Assembly (NCBI GenBank): GCA_944323095.1
Contig: CALURE010000076.1
Coordinates: 1 to 7,372 of the forward strand
Length of the DNA stretch: 7,372 nucleotides
Direction: 5' to 3'
DNA from: Candidatus Gastranaerophilales bacterium
GTDB taxonomy: Bacteria > Cyanobacteriota > Vampirovibrionia > Gastranaerophilales > Gastranaerophilaceae
The notes beneath the pieces were generated by a model. It made no database searches and was not told the origin of the DNA. It saw nothing but the letters and a program-made list of their open reading frames with translations. The position numbers were made by a program, and so were the translations under genes. Shown here piece by piece: positions 1 through 4,960 of this stretch. Position 1 is the stretch's first letter. Every line of letters starts with the position of its first letter.

Positions 1-8
1 ATACCCAT
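1..8 (-). CDS. 5' end of a minus-strand gene cut by the left window edge
   Basis: Reading leftward, an ATG at 8-6 is followed by GGT and then the window ends, so only Met-Gly is visible and the product cannot be named. The start is supported by a good Shine-Dalgarno, GAAAGGA at 23-17, eight bases before the ATG, and by a sigma70-type promoter further upstream at 78-106. The leader between the predicted transcription start (about 71) and the ATG is about 63 nt. The gene lies downstream of waaA on the same strand but has its own promoter, so it need not depend on waaA transcription. Confidence 0.45.
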
Positions 9-77
9 GACTTGTTTCCTTTCAATTTGTTTCCCTTATGTTTTTTATTACGGAACAATGGTTGGGTTTCTTTAATT

Positions 78-106
78 ATTATAACAAAAATGTTAACATA
101 TCTTAA
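78..106 (-). promoter_or_regulatory. sigma70-type promoter for the left-edge gene
   Basis: On the minus strand, TTAAGA (106-101, 4 of 6 consensus bases) is separated by 17 bp from a perfect TATAAT (83-78). The predicted transcription start is near 71. It lies just after the waaA stop codon and points to the gene that begins at base 8. Confidence 0.6.
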
Positions 107-113
107 CAAAAAT
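82..113. promoter_or_regulatory. operator-like repeats over the -35 and spacer
   Basis: TGTTAA (91-96) and TTAACA (103-108) form a 6-bp inverted repeat with a 6-bp gap. The same stretch carries a 10-bp direct repeat, TAACAAAAAT, at 82-91 and 104-113. Its period of 22 bp places both copies on nearly the same face of the helix. The repeats cover the -35 box and spacer of the left-edge promoter, the usual place for a repressor site. The sequence is AT-rich, so chance is possible and no regulator can be named. Confidence 0.3.
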
Positions 114-148
114 ACTGCAAACAAATTAGTAAAAATAAGTAAAATCAA

Positions 149-1399
149 CTATTTAGAGGATATAAAAAGTGAACTTAATTCTTTAATAACAATATTGAGT
201 GCGCCCTGTTGTGATGAAAAAACTGTCCGGCAGTCAGAGCAGCTTTGTTTATAAAATTCCTTATCAGATAAGAGTTTATACATATAGTCAGTTAATTCTT
301 TAGGTGATTTAACTACTTTTCCGGCTTTAGAACGGGATAAAATCCAGTATATATCTCTAAAGTTATGGATAGAGGGGCCTGAAATTGCAGGTTTATTATA
401 TACTGTTGCTTCCAGCGGATTATGACCTCCGGTTTTGTTGAAGCTTCCGCCTATAAATGCAAAATCGCATATTTGATACATTTTGCTCAATTCGCCCAGT
501 GTATCAAGAATAATTATATCATTATCGGTGAATTTGTCGTTGTTTGAACGGAGTCCGTATTTGAAACCTGATTTTTCAATCAATGTTTTTACATTATTTA
601 CTCTTGTTAAATGTCTTGGTGCAATAAGCAGTTTTATATCAGAGAATTGTTTTTTTAGCTTTGTAAATGTATCAAGAATAATTTCATCTTCACCTTTATG
701 TGTGCTGCCTGCAATAATAATTCTGTTTTGTCCTTTGCCTATTTCGATATTTGCATCAATTTTTTTAATATCAAATTTTAGATTTTTCATAACTTCGGTT
801 TTGTCAGGCGGTGCACCGATTTTTATAAATTTATCTCTGTCTTCTTCGCTCTGTGTAAGGATTTTTGTATAATTTTTAAATAGTTCTGCAAAAAATCCTT
901 TTAGCATTTTGTAAGTTTTGAATGTTGAATCAGAAATCCTTCCGTTAATTACGTAAAGCGGGATATTTTTCATTTTGCAATAAGCTGCAAATGTCGGCCA
1001 TAATTCTGTTTCAGCGATTAAGACAGCAGTAGGTTTTATTTTTTTCAGGAATAATTCGACGCATATTGTAATATCAAATGGAAAATATGTTATAAAATCA
1101 GCAATACTATCAAATTTTTTATGAGCAATTTCTTGTCCTGTTTTAGTACCTGTTGTTACAACGATTTTATAATCAGGAAATGTTTCTTTTGTCTTTTTTA
1201 TCAAATTTTCAAGAGCAATCACTTCACCGACAGACACTCCATGAAACATAATAACTTTATCGCCTAGGTTTGGAGCATCAAACTGTCCGAGTTTTTCTTT
1301 CCAGCCCGGTAGAAATTTGCCTTTCAGCGCTCTAACAAAAGCATAGACAGGAAGTGTTAACAAAAATAGTATTGTTGATAAAATTCTGTATATAAGCAT
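149..1399 (-). CDS. waaA: 3-deoxy-D-manno-octulosonic acid (Kdo) transferase, GT30 family
   Basis: This 416-residue enzyme transfers Kdo from CMP-Kdo to the lipid A precursor at the cytoplasmic face of the inner membrane, the step linking lipid A to the LPS core. Residues 1-22 form a hydrophobic N-terminal anchor. The GT30 N-domain follows, with GVSVGE at 54-59 (E59 corresponds to the catalytic Glu of the family), ETELWP at 130-135, NGRIS at 152-156 and NLKFD at 206-210. The C-terminal GT-B half has AGSTHKGE at 230-237, PRH at 261-263, the acceptable family motif DTLGEL at 299-304 and GGHNPLE at 324-330. Length is typical. No Shine-Dalgarno precedes the ATG; a TATGAT at 1411-1406 predicts transcription starting at the ATG itself, so the mRNA may be leaderless. 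It is divergent from folK. The number of Kdo residues added cannot be read from sequence. Kdo transferase implies an outer membrane with LPS or lipid A-Kdo. Confidence 0.95.
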   Translation of the reverse strand: MLIYRILSTILFLLTLPVYAFVRALKGKFLPGWKEKLGQFDAPNLGDKVIMFHGVSVGEVIALENLIKKTKETFPDYKIVVTTGTKTGQEIAHKKFDSIADFITYFPFDITICVELFLKKIKPTAVLIAETELWPTFAAYCKMKNIPLYVINGRISDSTFKTYKMLKGFFAELFKNYTKILTQSEEDRDKFIKIGAPPDKTEVMKNLKFDIKKIDANIEIGKGQNRIIIAGSTHKGEDEIILDTFTKLKKQFSDIKLLIAPRHLTRVNNVKTLIEKSGFKYGLRSNNDKFTDNDIIILDTLGELSKMYQICDFAFIGGSFNKTGGHNPLEATVYNKPAISGPSIHNFRDIYWILSRSKAGKVVKSPKELTDYMYKLLSDKEFYKQSCSDCRTVFSSQQGALNIVIKELSSLFISSK

Positions 1400-1405
1400 A
1401 GATTA

Positions 1406-1434
1406 ATCATACAATAAAAATTTGTTTTAATCCA
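1406..1434 (-). promoter_or_regulatory. predicted waaA promoter, leaderless geometry
   Basis: On the minus strand, TATGAT (1411-1406) stands six bases before the waaA ATG, so transcription would begin at or next to the start codon. A weak -35 (TGGATT, 1434-1429, 3 of 6 consensus bases) lies 17 bp upstream. There is no Shine-Dalgarno in front of waaA, which agrees with a leaderless transcript. Confidence 0.4.
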
Positions 1435-1436
1435 TA

Positions 1437-1465
1437 TTGACATTGGTTGTATAAATTCATAAAAT
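1437..1465 (+). promoter_or_regulatory. strong folK promoter, leaderless geometry
   Basis: A perfect TTGACA (1437-1442) is separated by 17 bp from TAAAAT (1460-1465). The folK ATG begins at 1472, only six bases after the -10 box, so the predicted transcription start is the A of the ATG. No Shine-Dalgarno is present upstream. The -35 box lies almost back-to-back with that of the divergent waaA promoter, leaving little room for a separate operator. Confidence 0.65.
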
Positions 1466-1471
1466 ATTATT

Positions 1472-1978
1472 ATGGCAATAGTTTATTTAAGTTTAGGGTC
1501 AAACAGCGGTGATCGTATAGGTTTTCTGCAGCAGGCGGCGAGTTTGCTCGGGGCAGAGGACGGAATTAGTTTAATACGAACTTCTGCATTCTACGAGACT
1601 GAACCGTGGGGGATGGATTCTGAAAACTGGTTTGTTAATGCCGTTGTTGAAATAAAAACAACGCTCGCTGCGCGTGATCTTTTAAATGTGTGCAAAAGAA
1701 TTGAACAACAGCTTGGGCGCAGACCTTCTGAGGGAAAGGGTTATTCAGACAGGACAATAGACATTGATATATTATTTTATAATAAAGACATAATTAATGA
1801 CGATGATTTAATTGTACCCCATAAATATCTGCATTTACGTGCTTTTACACTTGTACCTCTTTTAGAGCTTATTCCTAATTTTGAACATCCCGTTTTACAT
1901 AAAACTATTTCAGAACTCCACGGGGATTTAGAAAATCCGGAAATGGTATTTTTATATGGAACAAGAGTCGAAATCTAA
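1472..1978 (+). CDS. folK: 2-amino-4-hydroxy-6-hydroxymethyldihydropteridine pyrophosphokinase (HPPK)
   Basis: HPPK moves pyrophosphate from ATP to 6-hydroxymethyl-7,8-dihydropterin, the step before dihydropteroate synthase in folate synthesis, in the cytoplasm. The 168 residues match the full family length. They show YLSLGSN at 5-11, YETEPWG at 41-47, NWFVNAVVEIKT at 52-63 and the signature DRTIDIDILFY at 93-103. D97 and D99 in that signature are the Mg-ATP-binding aspartates. VPH at 115-117 and R123 complete the active-site region. The start is certain because the conserved N-terminus begins at once. No Shine-Dalgarno is visible and the promoter predicts a leaderless mRNA. The last 23 nt overlap the next gene. 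It stands alone here, not fused to folB or folP. Confidence 0.96.
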   Translation: MAIVYLSLGSNSGDRIGFLQQAASLLGAEDGISLIRTSAFYETEPWGMDSENWFVNAVVEIKTTLAARDLLNVCKRIEQQLGRRPSEGKGYSDRTIDIDILFYNKDIINDDDLIVPHKYLHLRAFTLVPLLELIPNFEHPVLHKTISELHGDLENPEMVFLYGTRVEI

Positions 1979-3077
1979 AGTTTCAATAATCGGCGGCGGG
2001 CCTGCAGGGTGTATGTGTGCGTATTTTTTGCAGGAACATTTTGATGTAACCGTATTTGATAAAAAATCTCCTTTAAGCTCTCTGCTTCCGACAGGCGGCG
2101 GACGATGCAATCTTGCGCATGCTGTGTTTGATTTTAAAGAGCTTGCGTCAAATTATCCGAGAGGAGAAAAATTTTTATATTCTGTTTTTTCAAAGTTTTC
2201 AACTGCGGATACAATAGAATTTTTTGAAAAAATTGGTGTTAAAACTTATATTCAGAATGATAAGAGAATTTTTCCTGTTTCAAACAGTTCGGCTGATGTT
2301 AGAGAAAAGTTCCTCAAATCCTTGTCAAATGTGAATTTTATTAAAGAAGAAGTCTTACGGATAAATAGCGGTTTTAGTGTTGTTACTAATATGGGGGCTT
2401 ATAAAGCTGATTATGTTGTAATTTCAACAGGCGGTCATGCTTCTTATGATTATATAAAAAGACTCGGGCATAGCATTGTTGAACCCAAACCTGCACTGGT
2501 CGGGTTAAAAACCTGCGAAGATTTTTCAAATCTGGCTGGTGTTTCAAGCAACGGTGTGTTATTTACCCACAAAGGTATATCCGGTCCTGAAGTATATAGA
2601 ATATCTTCTATTAAAGCGCGTGATACGTTTCCGTATCATTTAACTTTTAATTTTATCGGGGATATTGAGCTTCAGGCTGAACTAAATTCAAATCCGCATA
2701 AAAGTATAAAAAATGTTCTCGGCTGTTATGTTCCTAAATCTCTGGCGCACTACTGTCTTGAAACCTTAAAGATTAATCCTGATGAAAAATGTCATTTAAT
2801 TAACGGTAAAAAACGAGACATGATTTTAAAACGACTTCAAAATTTTGATGTTACCGTTACAGGCACTTTCCCTGACGGTGAAGTCGTAACTGCCGGAGGG
2901 GTAGATTTGAAAGAAATCAATTCCAAAACAATGCAATCAAAACTTGTGCCGGATATATATTTTTGCGGTGAAGTCATGGATATTGACGGATTTTGCGGAG
3001 GGTTTAATCTGCAAAACTGCTGGTCAACCGGTTATTTGGCAGCTCAGGCAATTTTGGATAAAGAATTTTCCTTTTGA
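1956..3077 (+). CDS. FAD-dependent oxidoreductase of the HI0933/YhiN (BaiN-like) family
   Basis: A 373-residue flavoprotein with a Rossmann FAD site near its N-terminus, GGGPAG at 13-18. The family mark TGGGRCN is at 46-52. A second nucleotide-contact motif, ISTGG, is at 156-160, and GISGPE at 207-212. The C-terminal FAD-binding block is AGGVDLKEI at 313-321 and CGEVMDIDGFCGGFNLQ at 337-353. The protein is predicted cytosolic with no membrane segment. Members are annotated as aminoacetone oxidase-like or NAD(P)/FAD-dependent oxidoreductases. A related gut clostridial protein, BaiN, acts on bile acids, but the family is broad, so no substrate is assigned. The ATG lies inside folK with no good Shine-Dalgarno, and no other start codon exists before the Rossmann motif, so translation is probably coupled to folK. 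Its 3' end overlaps the convergent gene by 34 nt. At 373 residues it is slightly shorter than the usual ~400. Confidence 0.9.
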   Translation: MEQESKSKVSIIGGGPAGCMCAYFLQEHFDVTVFDKKSPLSSLLPTGGGRCNLAHAVFDFKELASNYPRGEKFLYSVFSKFSTADTIEFFEKIGVKTYIQNDKRIFPVSNSSADVREKFLKSLSNVNFIKEEVLRINSGFSVVTNMGAYKADYVVISTGGHASYDYIKRLGHSIVEPKPALVGLKTCEDFSNLAGVSSNGVLFTHKGISGPEVYRISSIKARDTFPYHLTFNFIGDIELQAELNSNPHKSIKNVLGCYVPKSLAHYCLETLKINPDEKCHLINGKKRDMILKRLQNFDVTVTGTFPDGEVVTAGGVDLKEINSKTMQSKLVPDIYFCGEVMDIDGFCGGFNLQNCWSTGYLAAQAILDKEFSF

Positions 3078-4351
3078 TTTTCGTGTTTTGCCATTTCCCT
3101 AACTTTATATGCTCTATTGTTCGGGAGAATATATCTCATCGCAATCATAAGAAGCGGAACCGCTACACCGAGCGCACCGATGCAAATGCCGATATTTTTC
3201 AACACAGCCCCTCTTTTAGCCTTAATAACATCTTTCAGATATTTTTCAATATTGTCTTTGGGGGCTTTATTGTATAATTCTTCGATGTTAGTTTTCAAAG
3301 TTTTAAAATCACTGATATCTATAAATTCTCTGGTATCTATTTTGTCAGAGTTTTTCAATGTCTTGATTAATTTTGATTTTTTAGCCATTTTTACAATAAA
3401 ATTATCAGGATTTTCATGGATGAAGTTATATATATCTATGTCTTTGGAGTTATCAGAAATTTTCTTTGCATAATCATCAAGGCTTGTTTTAATAGAATTA
3501 TCCTTAAATGCCTGTTTTAATTCTTTGCTTTCAATAATCATTGAATCAAGTTTTATAGGAACTTCTGATTTATTTTCAAAGTGTTTTCTTATCATTTCTC
3601 CGGCAAAGTACATAAAGAACCATGTACCGCCTTCTTTTATTGTGTAATTTATAAATTCTTGTTTGCTTTGCGAACTTCCAAGTCTTTCAGCAGTAATTGA
3701 ACCGTCTAAAATCATAAGATTTCTGACCGGATTAAACATAAAATCTTCTAAAGCTCCGCCAAAGCTTATATTTCCTTTTGAAGATTTTATCCCCTCAAAT
3801 GCCTGCGGGGTTTTAGGCAGGTACATGTTCCGGAATTGATTTGAATTTTCTTTGTTATCGTGTTTTAATTTCTTTTTGGCTTCTTTTAGTCTGTAATCCT
3901 GTCTGAACTTTGTCAAACCTGCATAGGTCAATATAGCGGCAGCTGTTGAAAATGCAAATTTGGCAATAGCAAGATTTTTAGTATATTTCGGATTTTTAGA
4001 AGCCCTGATAATATTTTGTTTAATTTTTTCTGTCGGAGCATTTTCAATTGCTTTTGCGAGTATTTCTTTATTTTTGAGATTTCTCACATCAAATTTAGGG
4101 TCAATCCCTAATATTTTATAGAGTGTAAGATCGGTTAATAATTTAAAGAACGGAATTCCTCCAAGCCATATAAGCTGTGTTCCGAATTCATCAATAAATC
4201 TGTCTTTTCCCTCAACATCTTTTCCTGTAATATATGAACCTATTGTCAATCCTGTGCTGTTCGCAATATCTTTAACTGCAAGGGGTAATAATGAAGCACT
4301 GCTTCCTAATTTTGAATATATATATTCGCTGGCCGTAACTGCGGTTATCAT
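3044..4351 (-). CDS. uncharacterised membrane protein, probable lineage-specific family
   Basis: This 435-residue protein matches no enzyme family I can name. From memory it resembles a paralogous family of hypothetical proteins common in Gastranaerophilales (Melainabacteria) genomes; that is recall, not a search. Two clear hydrophobic segments lie at about 127-147 and 383-408, with weaker ones at 57-80 and 241-254. Between them are Lys-rich charged stretches at 151-172 and 255-380. Distinct motifs are KDIANSTGLTIGSYITGKD at 27-45, a Gly-rich NISFGG at 194-199, and MFNPVRNLMILDGSITAERLG at 205-225. The tail after the last hydrophobic segment is basic and polar. There is no signal peptide cleavage motif. 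The start is supported by AAAGGA seven bases before the ATG. Upstream lie two short ORFs and a terminator on the same strand that may control it. Function unknown. Confidence 0.85.
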   Translation of the reverse strand: MITAVTASEYIYSKLGSSASLLPLAVKDIANSTGLTIGSYITGKDVEGKDRFIDEFGTQLIWLGGIPFFKLLTDLTLYKILGIDPKFDVRNLKNKEILAKAIENAPTEKIKQNIIRASKNPKYTKNLAIAKFAFSTAAAILTYAGLTKFRQDYRLKEAKKKLKHDNKENSNQFRNMYLPKTPQAFEGIKSSKGNISFGGALEDFMFNPVRNLMILDGSITAERLGSSQSKQEFINYTIKEGGTWFFMYFAGEMIRKHFENKSEVPIKLDSMIIESKELKQAFKDNSIKTSLDDYAKKISDNSKDIDIYNFIHENPDNFIVKMAKKSKLIKTLKNSDKIDTREFIDISDFKTLKTNIEELYNKAPKDNIEKYLKDVIKAKRGAVLKNIGICIGALGVAVPLLMIAMRYILPNNRAYKVREMAKHENQKENSLSKIA

Positions 4352-4389
4352 TTATTTCCTTTCTGGGCAAAAGATGCCTCTCAAAAATC

Positions 4390-4473
4390 TTACAGACCCC
4401 AAATTAAGTTCATTAATTTGACGATTGGGGCATTCGCCTTGATTATTGAGTTTCGTCGCGTATTTATATACAT
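4390..4473 (-). CDS. 27-residue short ORF in the leader of the 435-residue gene
   Basis: An ATG at 4473 is preceded by a strong Shine-Dalgarno, GGAAGGAT (4485-4478), four bases before the start; this is among the best ribosome binding sites in the window. The peptide begins MYINTRRNSIIKANAP and ends in a hydrophobic VKLMNLIWGL. It stops 38 nt before the 435-residue gene's ATG, on the same strand. Codons 6-7 are tandem CGA CGA (Arg-Arg), a feature shared with the 19-residue ORF further upstream. It may be a leader peptide, a translated small protein, or chance. No homologue is recognised. Confidence 0.4.
   Translation of the reverse strand: MYINTRRNSIIKANAPIVKLMNLIWGL
4397..4430 (-). other. 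stem-loop inside the 27-residue ORF
   Basis: An 8-bp perfect stem CAAATTAA/TTAATTTG (4400-4407 with 4413-4420, 5-nt loop) is nested inside CCCC (4397-4400) and GGGG (4427-4430); CCCCAA/TTGGGG is an alternative outer pairing. It lies over the last half of the 27-residue ORF, about 45 nt upstream of the next gene's start, so it could respond to translation. There is no T-run beside it on either strand, so it is not a terminator. Confidence 0.35.
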
Positions 4474-4553
4474 TTTTATCCTTCCACTTTTTGTATAAAT
4501 GTGCTGAAAATAATTTCTTGCCTTATATTTGTTTAATATTAACGATTATTAAC

Positions 4554-4584
4554 AAAAAAAAAAGACCTTTCGGGGGGAAAGGTC
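4554..4584 (-). terminator. intrinsic terminator upstream of the 435-residue gene
   Basis: On the minus strand, GACCTTTC, a CCCCC loop and GAAAGGTC form a perfect 8-bp stem (4584-4564), followed at once by ten T residues (4563-4554). This is a strong rho-independent terminator acting on leftward transcription. It sits about 200 bp before the 435-residue gene and behind its own promoter at 4726-4699. It therefore either ends a small RNA or acts as an attenuator. Confidence 0.85.
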
Positions 4585-4631
4585 AAGTAATAAAAAAAAC
4601 TTTTTTACGATAAACAGTAAGCGTCTTATTT

Positions 4632-4691
4632 TTATAACAAGCCTTTCAAGTTACTTACTATTCGTCGGATTTGATTTCTTTTGTTATTCAT
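4632..4691 (-). CDS. 19-residue leaderless short ORF (possible leader peptide)
   Basis: The peptide is MNNKRNQIRRIVSNLKGLL. Its ATG is seven bases after the -10 box of a strong promoter, so the transcript should begin at the start codon. Codons 9-10 are tandem CGA CGA. Codons 15-17 (TTG AAA GGC) contain the GAAAGG that could act as antiterminator. By spacing, a ribosome held at codons 9-10 would leave GAAAGG free, while one reaching the stop would cover it. The reading frame is short enough to be chance; its value rests on the surrounding promoter and terminator. Confidence 0.35.
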   Translation of the reverse strand: MNNKRNQIRRIVSNLKGLL

Positions 4692-4698
4692 AATTTAT

Positions 4699-4726
4699 AT
4701 TATATACAAACATTTTAATTTGTAAA
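4699..4726 (-). promoter_or_regulatory. strong promoter for the leader transcript
   Basis: On the minus strand, TTTACA (4726-4721, 5 of 6 consensus bases) and a perfect TATAAT (4704-4699) are spaced by 16 bp. The predicted transcription start is near 4691. This is the only convincing promoter seen upstream of the 435-residue gene; none was found between the terminator at 4554 and that gene. Confidence 0.7.
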
Positions 4727-4743
4727 GTCTTAATTTTAGAAAT

Positions 4744-4895
4744 TTATATAGCAGTTTACACTAAAAATATCTGGAATCGTCACCCCTGAAATAAATTCAG
4801 GGCAGGCTCTGAACTTGTGGGGCTAACTGCTATGAGATGCTGAAACTAGTTCAACATGACGCTTTTACCAATATTAAGTGTAAACTGCGATATAA
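4744..4895. mobile_element. MITE-like element with terminal inverted repeats
   Basis: Terminal inverted repeats of 19 bp (4744-4762 and 4877-4895) match at 18 of 19 positions, including a perfect 12-bp core GCAGTTTACACT (4751-4762 with 4877-4888). The element is about 150 bp and has no ORF, so it would be non-autonomous. Inside, CGTCA (4778-4782) pairs with TGACG (4857-4861), and CCCTGAA/TTCAGGG (4784-4790 with 4796-4802) forms a 7-bp hairpin. The inner CGTCA...CTGAA...TTCA...TGACG layout recalls, from memory, dispersed intergenic repeats of many bacteria. A third inverted copy of the end, AACTGCTAT (4825-4833), matches ATAGCAGTT at 4748-4756. A clear target duplication cannot be set because the flanks are AT palindromes. 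Confidence 0.6.
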
Positions 4896-4903
4896 CGGCA
4901 TAA

Positions 4904-4932
4904 TTGAAAAAATAAATTTTTTTGTTTAAAGT
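4904..4932 (+). promoter_or_regulatory. possible promoter for the GT-C gene
   Basis: TTGAAA (4904-4909, 5 of 6 consensus bases) and TAAAGT (4927-4932, 4 of 6) are spaced by 17 bp. The predicted start is near 4939-4940. The -35 box begins 9 bp after the end of the MITE-like element, so the element may have changed the upstream context of this promoter. Confidence 0.4.
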
Positions 4933-4939
4933 TTTAAAT

Positions 4940-4960
4940 ATGGGAGATGGAGTAGCATGA
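4940..4960 (+). CDS. 6-codon mini-ORF coupled by ATGA to the GT-C gene
   Basis: ATG at 4940 opens a frame MGDGVA whose TGA stop (4958-4960) overlaps the next gene's ATG (4957-4959) as ATGA. The predicted transcription start falls at or next to this ATG, so it could be read leaderless and feed ribosomes to the main start. The GGGAG and GGAG at 4942-4952 can instead serve as an ordinary Shine-Dalgarno for the main ATG. That is the simpler view. Confidence 0.2.
   Translation: MGDGVA

Larger units (their letters stand above)
4554..4691 (-). ncRNA. candidate ~138-nt leader/attenuator RNA or small RNA
   Basis: A promoter predicted to start transcription at about 4691 and a strong terminator ending at about 4554 define a short transcript on the minus strand. 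It encodes a 19-residue ORF at its 5' end. GAAAGG at 4647-4642, inside the ORF, equals the core of the terminator's 3' arm, so it can pair with CCTTTC (4582-4577) of the 5' arm and would prevent the terminator. That is the layout of a transcription attenuator for the downstream genes. The competing idea is a stand-alone small RNA whose C-rich terminator loop could touch Shine-Dalgarno sequences. The boundaries are seen; the function is inferred. Confidence 0.45.

Noticed and set aside
12..254. 80-codon open frame on the plus strand with a TTG start
   Set aside because: Its second half is antisense to the end of waaA, there is no ribosome binding site or promoter for it, and the first half covers the minus-strand promoter and leader of the left-edge gene.
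483..872. 129-codon open frame on the plus strand
   Set aside because: It lies wholly antisense to waaA, whose motifs are well conserved; the peptide is low-complexity Ser/Phe/Ile-rich.
3074..3473. Two overlapping plus-strand open frames of 67 and 118 codons
   Set aside because: Both are antisense to the 435-residue gene, lack a Shine-Dalgarno and show no recognisable domain.
4564..4584. The same hairpin as a plus-strand terminator
   Set aside because: On the plus strand it is followed by A-rich sequence; the T-run needed for termination exists only on the minus strand, and no plus-strand gene precedes it closely.
4784..4802. CCCTGAA/TTCAGGG hairpin as an intrinsic terminator
   Set aside because: There is no T-run on either side; it is better explained as part of the inverted-repeat element.
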